Origin: an uncultured Gemmatimonadales bacterium
Lineage (GTDB): Bacteria > Gemmatimonadota > Gemmatimonadetes > Gemmatimonadales > GWC2-71-9
Reading direction: 5' to 3'
Assembly (NCBI GenBank): GCA_947259405.1
Contig: CAMYLY010000004.1
Span: 107,529-171,528, forward strand
Length of the DNA stretch: 64,000 nucleotides
Each line of letters opens with the position of its first letter. The first letter of the stretch is position 1. Both the position numbers and the translations under genes were made by a program. Below are positions 9,593 through 17,783 of this stretch, one piece after another. The notes beneath the pieces were generated by a model. It ran no database searches. It worked only from the letters and a program-made list of their open reading frames with translations, and was not told where the DNA came from.

Positions 9593-11413
9593 ATGAGTGA
9601 GCCGAGATCTGTGGAGGATCGCGTCGCCAAGCTCGAGACGGCGGTCGAGCGATTGGAGTCCGCCGTCAAGCGGTTGACCGATCGACTGGCCATGCTTCGC
9701 ACCGACAGCTCGGCGGGGAGCACCACGCGCGGCCGGCCTCCGCTGGCCAACCGGAGGGATCTGCCGGGAGACGTGTCTCCTACCGCCAGATCGCGCCCGA
9801 AACCCAAGACACGCTTCGCCTCTGTCAGCGCGAAGGCAACGGCGGGCCCCAGGCGCGACAGCATATGGTGGCTTTCCCGCATCGGTACCGTCCTGCTGTT
9901 GGTCGGGGTCGTCTACCTCTACAAGTACGCCGTCGACCAGGGTTGGCTCAGCCCGACCGTCCGCATCGGTTTCGGCCTGGTCCTCGGAACCGGGCTCGTT
10001 GTCCTTGGCATGCGCCTCCATGCATCGCTCAGATGGTACGCTCGGGCGCTTCTCGTCGGCGGCATCATCACGTTCTTCATCACGACCTACGCCGCATTCC
10101 ACTGGTACGATCTCGTTTCACAGACCACGGCAATCGGTTTCTTGGCCCTCGTCTCCGTGGCAGCGTTCGGTATTGCGATTCGGCTGGATGACGTGGCCGT
10201 GGGCGTGACTACCGTCATCGGCGCGCTGATCAATCCGATTCTCCTCTACGAATCACCGGCGTCGATCCCGGGGTTGACGGGGTACACGTCTGCGGCCGTC
10301 ACCGTGCTCGGCGGGGTCTTCCTCCTGAAGGGCTGGCGATCATTCCTCTGGACGGGGTTCTACCTGACGTGGGGAATCCTCCTCGTCGCAGCGCTGAACG
10401 CCATGAACGGGGAGCAGGCAGATCGTGTCTGGACTCAAGTTGCCATAGGCGTGTCGGTAGTCGTGTTCTGGTTCGCCCCACTCGTGCGAGAGCGACTGAT
10501 CATCCTGAACCCCACCAAATGGCGCCGGCCCCCGCAGTTGAGCGCATTGAAGGACGCGCCGTACGCCGAGCGACACGCCCACGTCATCAGCCTCTTCACG
10601 CCACTGGCAGCATTGCTGCTGACCGCGACGGCATGGGACCTCTCGCGGAGGGATGCGGGGCTCGTTGCACTCGCCGGGGTACTCATCGCCGCAGCGGCCG
10701 GCGCGATCGTCGACCGTTGGAAGACCGGCGACCGGCTGGCCTTCTCCCAGGGCGTCACGAGTGTGGCGCTCCTGACAATTGCCGTCGGACTCATCCTCGA
10801 AGGCAATGCACTCTTGCTCGCCTTTACGGTCGAGGCCGCGGCTCTCCATGCGATCGGCATGCGCATGGATGATGAAATACCGTTGCGCGCCGGGCAGGCG
10901 ATGTTGGCTGCCGTCGCATTCTGGGTATTTGGTCGGTTCTTCGTCCTCCCAACGGGTGACCCACCGATCCTCAACGCCGATGCCCTCGTCAACGCGCTCC
11001 CAATCGCCGTGACCGCCGCGCTGGCTCCAAGGCTGGCCAGCACCGAGGAGACCACCGGCTACCGCCTCGCCGCACATATCCTCTTGCTCGGGTGGTTGGC
11101 CCGCGAACTGTGGGGGCTACCCAACGGCGGAGGTATCGTGACGCTCGCGTGGGGTATCTACGGCATCGGCCTGCTGGTTCACGCGCTCACGCAGCGGCAG
11201 CTGGGGGTGCAACGCGTTGCCATGGCCACACTGCTGCTGGTGGTAGGCAAGCTGTTCCTCATCGACCTCGCCGAGCTTGCGCCCGTGTGGCGAATACTCC
11301 TGTTCATGGGATTCGGCGGACTCTTCCTCATGCTCAGCTACTACTTTAAGGACGCATGGGCGGTTGACCGCGCGGCCAACGACGAGCGCACCACGCGCGA
11401 AGGCGACACGTAG
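9593..11413 (+). CDS. DUF2339-like multi-TM membrane protein
   Basis: N-terminal coiled coil (VEDRVAKLETAVERLESAVKRL) followed by about 15-20 hydrophobic segments, 606 aa. Confidence 0.78.
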   Translation: MSEPRSVEDRVAKLETAVERLESAVKRLTDRLAMLRTDSSAGSTTRGRPPLANRRDLPGDVSPTARSRPKPKTRFASVSAKATAGPRRDSIWWLSRIGTVLLLVGVVYLYKYAVDQGWLSPTVRIGFGLVLGTGLVVLGMRLHASLRWYARALLVGGIITFFITTYAAFHWYDLVSQTTAIGFLALVSVAAFGIAIRLDDVAVGVTTVIGALINPILLYESPASIPGLTGYTSAAVTVLGGVFLLKGWRSFLWTGFYLTWGILLVAALNAMNGEQADRVWTQVAIGVSVVVFWFAPLVRERLIILNPTKWRRPPQLSALKDAPYAERHAHVISLFTPLAALLLTATAWDLSRRDAGLVALAGVLIAAAAGAIVDRWKTGDRLAFSQGVTSVALLTIAVGLILEGNALLLAFTVEAAALHAIGMRMDDEIPLRAGQAMLAAVAFWVFGRFFVLPTGDPPILNADALVNALPIAVTAALAPRLASTEETTGYRLAAHILLLGWLARELWGLPNGGGIVTLAWGIYGIGLLVHALTQRQLGVQRVAMATLLLVVGKLFLIDLAELAPVWRILLFMGFGGLFLMLSYYFKDAWAVDRAANDERTTREGDT

Positions 11414-11518
11414 GATAATTAGAGACACGTTAGAAGCCTCTAAGCTTTCGCTTTTGGACTTCAATCACCACCACAACTTCATGACCTTGCTCCGTACACA
11501 TTTTTGCGGAGGAAGCTC

Positions 11519-12481
11519 ATGTTGTTCAAACCATACACCGCCGTCTTCCTAGCGGCCGCACTGGGAGCGTGCAGCGACGAAGGGCCCGGCATGGCATCGA
11601 TCAATGCCACCTTCCAAAACCTCTCCGTGCTCGACGCGGCAACCGAGGGCAGCTATGAAGGATGGGTCATCGACGCTGACGGCGTGGCGCACTCGACCGG
11701 AAAGTTCGTGCTGGATGGATCGGGCATGCACACGTTCGCGAGCCCCATCGATGAACCGACGATGTTCGTCCTCACCGTCGAGCCACCCGGCGACAACGAC
11801 GCCGTGCCGTCAGATCAGAAACTGATCGGTGGCCCCATCACGAACGGCACAGCGTCGTTGACGTCGCTGGGTTTCGTGAGCGTTGATGCGTCAGCGGATT
11901 TCTCCACCAGTCCGGGTACGCACGTGCTCCTCACGCCAACGACCGGGACGGCGACTGACGACGACGGCGGCATCTGGCTGATCGACCCGGGCACCGGTAC
12001 CGCGACCGTGTCCCTTCCTGCCCTGAATGCCGGATGGGTGTACGAAGGTTGGGTGGTGTACGGACCCGGCACGCCGATGCAAACGGCTATCTCCTACGGC
12101 AAATACGAACCGCAGTCCGACGGCACGCTCAGCGCACGGGACAGCGATGCTGCCGGTCCGCTTTCCGGCGCCCCAGGTGACCTCGCGGCTGGCCCCCCCG
12201 TGCCCGGCGGTGATTTCGTCATGGCGAACGGAGAGACCGTGCCCGGAGGTATCGCGTTGCCATTCGACTTCAACGGTGACGACGTGATCACGGGCGACAG
12301 TGAATGGATGCACGTCGTTTCGATCGAACCATCGTTTGACGAGGGTGAGGCGTCGCTCAACGCCGTGCCGTTCCAACTCAAGCCGTTCGGGAATCCGTTC
12401 GGAGACGGTGGGCCTACGGACATGCGGACGATCGGGGCCCTGGACCCGCTTCCCACCGGTACTGCCACGATCACCAACTGA
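11519..12481 (+). CDS. Putative lipoprotein with duplicated anti-sigma-like beta domain
   Basis: ATG at 11519 after GCGGAGGAAG; lipobox-like LAAALGAC; two YEGWV... repeats. Confidence 0.65.
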   Translation: MLFKPYTAVFLAAALGACSDEGPGMASINATFQNLSVLDAATEGSYEGWVIDADGVAHSTGKFVLDGSGMHTFASPIDEPTMFVLTVEPPGDNDAVPSDQKLIGGPITNGTASLTSLGFVSVDASADFSTSPGTHVLLTPTTGTATDDDGGIWLIDPGTGTATVSLPALNAGWVYEGWVVYGPGTPMQTAISYGKYEPQSDGTLSARDSDAAGPLSGAPGDLAAGPPVPGGDFVMANGETVPGGIALPFDFNGDDVITGDSEWMHVVSIEPSFDEGEASLNAVPFQLKPFGNPFGDGGPTDMRTIGALDPLPTGTATITN

Positions 12482-12490
12482 CAATCCAAA

Positions 12491-12524
12491 GGGCGAGTCC
12501 CGCACTGCATTGCGGGACTCGCCC
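12491..12524. terminator. Perfect inverted repeat between convergent genes (candidate bidirectional terminator)
   Basis: GGGCGAGTCCCGCA-CTGCAT-TGCGGGACTCGCCC, 14-bp perfect stem; weak T-tract only on minus strand. Confidence 0.7.
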
Positions 12525-12540
12525 GCGGGGAACGCCTTGG

Positions 12541-13425
12541 TTACACGATCTCCACGCCCGCGCTCCGTTCGATCATTTTCACAAACTCCACGTGATCGGC
12601 TTCCTCCCCGAGAGCCTCCCGAGCAGCGCTGAACGCCCGCTTGGCGGTGCCGATGGCGTCAGACGGCACCCCGTTGTCTTCGAGGATCTTGACCGCGATC
12701 CCCACGTCTTTGTCGAGCAGCGCAAGTCGGAACGTGCGCGGCCACGCCCGTGTGGTCACGCGCTTCGGGAACAAGTTCTCCGTCACGTTTGAGCGGCCGC
12801 TCGATGCGTTGATGACCTCGAGCGCCTTCTTGCCCGAGACACCAAGCTTCACGAGAGCAGCTAATCCCTCCCCAGCCGCCTGGATGTTGATCGCCAGCAG
12901 TCCCTGATTGACGGCCTTCACCGCATGACCCGCCCCAACCGGACCTACGTACTCTGCCTTCTTCGCGAAGCACTGGACCACGTCGATTGCGCGAGCCGCA
13001 TCCTCCTCCGTACCACCGATCATGACCGTCAGCTCACCCCGTTCAGCGCCACCAACGCCACCGCTCACCGGGGCATCGGCAAATCCCACACCACGGGCAC
13101 GCAGGAAGTCGGCAACTTGGGTCGAACCCGCCGGGTCACCGGACGTGCAGTCGATCAACAGCTGGCCTTCGCGCCACGCCTTGTCTGCCTGTTTCACCAC
13201 GTCCAGGACTTCGACGGACGTCGGTAGACAGGTGATGACGACATCGCTCGCCGCTACGACCGCCCCTGGCCCACCCACCGCAGCGGCAGCATGCGCTTTG
13301 GCGAACGCGTCCGCCTTGGCCTGCGTGCGATTCCACACCGTGCACGCATAGGTCTTGGCGACGTGGACGGCCATCGGCCACCCGATGTCACCAAGTCCGA
13401 TGAACCCCACCCGTTTCGCCATCAT
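12541..13425 (-). CDS. NAD(P)-dependent 3-hydroxyisobutyrate dehydrogenase-like oxidoreductase
   Basis: MMAKRVGFIGLGDIGWPMAVHVAK, DAPVSGGVGGAERGELTVMIGG, GAGHAVKAVNQ. Confidence 0.9.
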   Translation of the reverse strand: MMAKRVGFIGLGDIGWPMAVHVAKTYACTVWNRTQAKADAFAKAHAAAAVGGPGAVVAASDVVITCLPTSVEVLDVVKQADKAWREGQLLIDCTSGDPAGSTQVADFLRARGVGFADAPVSGGVGGAERGELTVMIGGTEEDAARAIDVVQCFAKKAEYVGPVGAGHAVKAVNQGLLAINIQAAGEGLAALVKLGVSGKKALEVINASSGRSNVTENLFPKRVTTRAWPRTFRLALLDKDVGIAVKILEDNGVPSDAIGTAKRAFSAAREALGEEADHVEFVKMIERSAGVEIV

Positions 13426-13435
13426 AGGTCTCCTA

Positions 13436-13470
13436 GAAAACAACGAGCCCCGGACCAGGTCCGGAGCTCG
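13436..13470 (-). terminator. Rho-independent terminator after atpH
   Basis: CGAGC-C-CCGGAC / GTCCGG-A-GCTCG stem followed on minus strand by GTTGTTTTCT. Confidence 0.7.
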
Positions 13471-13504
13471 ATGATGTTACATGTTCCCGCTGGCGGCAAG
13501 CGCG

Positions 13505-14044
13505 TCAGGCACCGACCATCTGCCTGCGCAGTGCTTTGAGCTTGCGCCGCAGCGATCCATCCATGATGCGGTCGCCCACCCGCAGAATCACACCGCCGAG
13601 GATCTCCTCGTTGGTGTGGAAATGCGGGATGACCTCTTTCCCAATCAACGCAGACAGCCGATGGCGGATGACGCCGATCAAAGCTGCATCCGGCTCGCGG
13701 GCCACCGTCACGCCCACATGCACGCGGTTGAACTTCGCGTCCACGAGCGCCGAATACTGCTGCGCAATCAGCGGGAACAGCCCTTGACGCCCACGTCGTA
13801 CTACCGCGTGGAGAAACCGCGTGAACTCCGCCGGCGCGAGTCCTCCAAACACCTTCTCGAGGATCGCCAGCTTCGTCTCGCGCGGCACCCGTGGAGACTC
13901 GAGCACCACGCGCACCTGCGGTTCGGAGTCCATGACCGCCCCCAACCCGCTCATGAGTTGGGCGTAGCGCTCCGTGTGATCGGAGCGCTCACCCAACTCG
14001 AACAGCGCGTCCGCGTAATTCTTGGCGACCGTGGGTGCTCTCAC
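13505..14044 (-). CDS. atpH: ATP synthase F1 delta subunit
   Basis: ANNYADALFEL-type N-terminus (AKNYADALFELGERSDHTERY) and DRIMDGSLRRKLKALRRQM C-terminus. Confidence 0.92.
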   Translation of the reverse strand: MRAPTVAKNYADALFELGERSDHTERYAQLMSGLGAVMDSEPQVRVVLESPRVPRETKLAILEKVFGGLAPAEFTRFLHAVVRRGRQGLFPLIAQQYSALVDAKFNRVHVGVTVAREPDAALIGVIRHRLSALIGKEVIPHFHTNEEILGGVILRVGDRIMDGSLRRKLKALRRQMVGA

Positions 14045-14595
14045 GCGCGGTCGCTCTCCAAGGTCTCGAGATAGCCTTCCACGATCTTGCGATCCTGGTC
14101 GCTGTCGAGCCGCTCTTGTATCAGCTTCGCCGCAGCCGCCAGGGACAGATCGACCGCTTCCTTCCGCAGTTCGGTCACCGCTCGATCGCGTTCGGCCGCG
14201 ATTTCTCGCTTCGCGCGATCCAGAAGGTCCTTCTGATCGTCACGCGTTTTGTCGAGCAGCTGCTCCCGTTCCTTCTGGGCGAGGGTCTTGGCTTCACTCA
14301 AGAGCGCCTGCGCCTCCACCTTGGAGCCTTCCAGCAGCTTGCGATGTTCGGCGAGGGCTGCCTGAGCCTCCGCGTTTGCCTTCTCCGCCTCTTGAAGCTG
14401 CTTCCCGATCTTCTTCTCACGCTCCTCCGTGAGCCGCACGATCGGCGGGAACGCATACTTCCGCAGCAACCAGAAGAGCGAGAGGAACACCACCCAAGTC
14501 CAAATGATGAGACCCGGGTTCACCTGGAACGTGGCCGGCAGCCCACCTTCGGCCGTCTCGGCGTGCTCCTGCAAGACGGCAAATAGCGTCAGCAC
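14041..14595 (-). CDS. atpF: ATP synthase Fo subunit b
   Basis: Single TM N-terminus then long charged helix; between atpE and atpH, 4-bp overlap with atpH. Confidence 0.92.
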   Translation of the reverse strand: MLTLFAVLQEHAETAEGGLPATFQVNPGLIIWTWVVFLSLFWLLRKYAFPPIVRLTEEREKKIGKQLQEAEKANAEAQAALAEHRKLLEGSKVEAQALLSEAKTLAQKEREQLLDKTRDDQKDLLDRAKREIAAERDRAVTELRKEAVDLSLAAAAKLIQERLDSDQDRKIVEGYLETLESDRA

Positions 14596-14596
14596 C

Positions 14597-14851
14597 TTAG
14601 CCTACGATCTTCGCGACCAGCGCCATGATCACCGCAATGATGGTCGCTCCCTCCATGAGGAAGGCCACGAGCAACGCCGTGCCGCGGATATCGTTCGCCG
14701 CTTCGGGCTGCCGGGCAATCGCCGTGGCGGCTTCACCACCAATGCGACCGAGACCCAATCCCGCACCAACCAGGGCGAGTCCGATACCGATCCCGACGCC
14801 GAGCGTCTCACCGCCCACGCCCTGCAACATGTTGAGCATGTTTATCAGCAT
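14597..14851 (-). CDS. atpE: ATP synthase Fo subunit c
   Basis: 84 aa, two TM helices, GLALVGAGLGLGRIGGEAATAIARQPEAANDIRGTALLVAFLMEGATI. Confidence 0.95.
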   Translation of the reverse strand: MLINMLNMLQGVGGETLGVGIGIGLALVGAGLGLGRIGGEAATAIARQPEAANDIRGTALLVAFLMEGATIIAVIMALVAKIVG

Positions 14852-15058
14852 GCCACCAATCCTTTATAGCTCGTGGAGGATTGCGTTTCACTCTGCGCTT
14901 CCGCCTCCGGCGCGTTTCCTCCGTAACGGCGCCTTCCGCGGTACCCGCCAACGGTCTCTCGACCAGCGGACTTCCCCAACCATTCGGTTGGGTACGTGAG
15001 GAACAGTCGCTAAGCGCATCGCCACTGTCCCAGCTTTCGTCCTCCCGTACTTCGTCCT

Positions 15059-15946
15059 CTAATGCTCGTGCTGCATCACCCCAATCAACACGGCCGTGAT
15101 CAGCGTGAACACGTACGCCTGCACGAATGCGACGATCAGTTCCAGGAGCATGATCGCCAAAACCAGTGCCGCCGAGCCAACCCCGATGGCCCAGCTGAAC
15201 ACCCCCAGATTCCCGAACAGGAAGATCATGCCGAACAGGGCCAGGATCACGAAGTGTCCCGCCGTCATATTGCCGAACAAACGAACGGCAAGCGCAAACG
15301 GTTTGACCAGCTTCCCGAGAAACTCGATCGGCCCGAGCGCCACCGACAGGACGGCGGCGCCTCCACCCTCAATCCCGGGCACGGTCGGGAAGATCGTGCG
15401 CATGTAGCCGCGGAAACCGAGCTTGAGCATCCCGCTCACTTCGATGATGACGAGCGAGAGAATCGCGAGGGCCGCCGTGACGGCGAGGTTCCCCGTGGGA
15501 GACGCCCCCCACGGTACCAAGCCGAGCAGATTGCAGTACAGAATGAAGAAGAACACGGACATGATGTAGGGCGCGAACTTGGCGCCATCGAGTCCGATGT
15601 TGTCGATCGCAATGTCTTTCCTCACCCACAGGGCTATGCCCTCGATGGCGTTGGCCAGTCCGCGCGGCGCACGCTCACCGGCCCGCTGCCGCTCCAGCGC
15701 GCGTCCGGCCAGGTACATCGTGAGGAACACGAGGACGGCCGCCAGCACCATGAACACGACGTGTTTGGTGGGCGTCAGGTTGATCAGCATTGGCCCCACG
15801 TGGAATTCCAGGAGGTGGGGGTCCCAATGCGCCGTGAACAACGGCTCGAAATCGAGCTCGTAGGCGTCGGCCGTGTGGTGGAGCAACAGCTCCCCAATGT
15901 CGACGCCGTGTTCTTCCGCGGCCTGGGGTGCAGGCTCTTGGATCAT
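15059..15946 (-). CDS. atpB: ATP synthase Fo subunit a
   Basis: KPFALAVRLFGNMTAGHFVI and LELIVAFVQAYVFTLITAVLIG; ATG at 15946 gives ATGA overlap with upstream gene. Confidence 0.93.
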   Translation of the reverse strand: MIQEPAPQAAEEHGVDIGELLLHHTADAYELDFEPLFTAHWDPHLLEFHVGPMLINLTPTKHVVFMVLAAVLVFLTMYLAGRALERQRAGERAPRGLANAIEGIALWVRKDIAIDNIGLDGAKFAPYIMSVFFFILYCNLLGLVPWGASPTGNLAVTAALAILSLVIIEVSGMLKLGFRGYMRTIFPTVPGIEGGGAAVLSVALGPIEFLGKLVKPFALAVRLFGNMTAGHFVILALFGMIFLFGNLGVFSWAIGVGSAALVLAIMLLELIVAFVQAYVFTLITAVLIGVMQHEH

Positions 15947-16284
15947 CGAATCAATCTCATTTCCGTCAGCATCAAGGGCAGCAGCACTCCAACGTATCCA
16001 ATGGCCGTGGGAATCGCCGGGAAGCGATCTCCCTGGAGTGTCACGGCCACCGCGAACAGCACGACCCCGATCAGGCGGAGCCCCATCCCCATCGACCAGC
16101 GCCACATCAGCGTCCCGAAGGACTGCCTGAGCCCCGATTTCAGCAGGGCGACCGCCGCCACGTGAATCCCGGCGGCCAGGAGCCCAAACACCGCTGTCGG
16201 CATGATGGCTGAAGACCCCCAAAACACCCAAACGACCCCGGTGATCAGGGCCGTGAGCGCGATGCCGATCAGTGCGTCCCTCAC
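15943..16284 (-). CDS. Small membrane protein, ATP synthase subunit I-like
   Basis: 113 aa from GTG at 16284, about 4 TM segments, 4-nt overlaps on both sides in the atp operon. Confidence 0.6.
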   Translation of the reverse strand: MRDALIGIALTALITGVVWVFWGSSAIMPTAVFGLLAAGIHVAAVALLKSGLRQSFGTLMWRWSMGMGLRLIGVVLFAVAVTLQGDRFPAIPTAIGYVGVLLPLMLTEMRLIR

Positions 16285-16526
16285 CGTTCCTCCGTGGTCG
16301 ACCGGTCCTCGGTATCGTGCTCCAGCCGCCGGTAGATGCTCACCGTGGCCAGCGTCGCACCGATCAGGGCGCCTATCACCATGAACAGCGGCAACGTGCC
16401 TAGCCAGCGGTCGATCAGCCAGCCGATACCCATGGAGAACAGGACCGCCGCCGCAAACAGGCACCCCAATCCGGAGTACCGATGCACCTCGACGAGGTAC
16501 CCACGGGGGTCGTTCCCGGGGCTCAT
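16281..16526 (-). CDS. AtpZ/AtpI family protein
   Basis: GLGCLFAAAVLFSMGIGWLIDRWLGTLPLFMVIGALIGATLATVSIYR; ATG at 16526; first gene of atp operon. Confidence 0.75.
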   Translation of the reverse strand: MSPGNDPRGYLVEVHRYSGLGCLFAAAVLFSMGIGWLIDRWLGTLPLFMVIGALIGATLATVSIYRRLEHDTEDRSTTEER

Positions 16527-16706
16527 GGCGGACGTAAGATCACCGCTTGTGAAAAATTTCGCAAGCAAAATACTCAGGTTTCAAGAGGGTTCCGAGGGGT
16601 CCTGAAACCGGGCGGCGGTAGCTGTCGTTCGGGTTTTCGCGTAGCATTCCTGGGCCGGGTGGCCAGTGGGGCGGCCCGTGCTGGGAGTGACTCGGGAGAT
16701 TACACA

Positions 16707-17726
16707 GTGACGGCTGATCCGATACAGGTAGGGGGAGACCGGGATCTGGAGCTACTCGAGCGCCTGGCCTCCGCGAAGGAGAGACTCCTCACCGAGGTCC
16801 GCAACCGCATCGTGGGCCAACAGGACGTGCTCGAGGGGGTGCTGACGGCCGTCCTCTCCGGCGGTCATGCCTTATTGGTCGGCGTCCCCGGACTGGGCAA
16901 GACCCTGATGATCTCGACCATTGCCGACGCACTGCATCTCCGGTTTTCGCGGATTCAGTTCACGCCCGACCTCATGCCGAGCGACATCACCGGCACCGAG
17001 ATCATCGAGGAAGACCACACCACCGGCAAACGCCGATTCAAGTTCGTCCACGGACCCATCTTCGCGAACATCATCCTGGCCGACGAGGTCAACCGGACGC
17101 CCCCCAAGACGCAGGCGGCGCTGCTCCAGGCCATGCAGGAACACGAGGTGACGGCGGCGGGGGAGACCTACAAACTGCCCGGACCCTTCTTCGTGCTGGC
17201 CACGCAGAATCCCATCGAGCAAGAGGGCACCTACCCGTTGCCCGAGGCACAACTCGACCGTTTCATGCTCGAGCTGGCCGTGCGGTACCCGACCCGGGAC
17301 GAGGAGGAACAGATCGTCGAGGAGACCACGGGCGACGCCGATCGCTCGGTTGCGGCCGTGCTCGAGGCCGGCGACCTGCTCGATATGCAGCGCCTCGTCC
17401 GTCGTGTTCCGGTATCGAAGAGCATCGTGCGGGCCGCGGTGACACTGGCGCGCATGACGCGACCCGCGGATGAGTTGGCTCCGGCTTTCATCACCGAGTA
17501 CGTCGCATGGGGTGCGGGACCACGGGCGTCACAGTTCCTCGTCTTGGGTGCCAAAGCGCGGGCTGCCATGGACGGCCGACCCATGGCGGATCTGGACGAT
17601 GTGCGCGACGTGGCTCCCTCCGTTCTGCGGCACCGCGTCGTCGCCAACTTCGCCGCCGAGGCCGCGCGCCGAAAGGCGGACGACATCTGTGCTGAGTTGA
17701 TCGAATCCAAGCAGTGGTCCGAATAG
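16707..17726 (+). CDS. MoxR-family AAA+ ATPase
   Basis: GVPGLGKTLMISTIAD, FVHGPIFANIILADEVNRTPPKTQAALLQAMQE, FVLATQNPIEQEGTYPLPEAQLDRF; GTG start at 16707. Confidence 0.9.
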   Translation: MTADPIQVGGDRDLELLERLASAKERLLTEVRNRIVGQQDVLEGVLTAVLSGGHALLVGVPGLGKTLMISTIADALHLRFSRIQFTPDLMPSDITGTEIIEEDHTTGKRRFKFVHGPIFANIILADEVNRTPPKTQAALLQAMQEHEVTAAGETYKLPGPFFVLATQNPIEQEGTYPLPEAQLDRFMLELAVRYPTRDEEEQIVEETTGDADRSVAAVLEAGDLLDMQRLVRRVPVSKSIVRAAVTLARMTRPADELAPAFITEYVAWGAGPRASQFLVLGAKARAAMDGRPMADLDDVRDVAPSVLRHRVVANFAAEAARRKADDICAELIESKQWSE

Positions 17727-17783
17727 CCCGACCTCATTAGCATCCAACGACGCCACACCACTCCCCCTTCGAGGACGTTGGGC

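Noticed and set aside
14975-14992. atpB-atpE hairpin as a terminator
   Set aside because: No T-tract on the minus strand, and termination here would silence atpE/F/H; kept as a possible processing element.
15062-16165. 367-aa plus-strand ORF
   Set aside because: Antisense to atpB/atpI; no recognisable motifs, biased composition.
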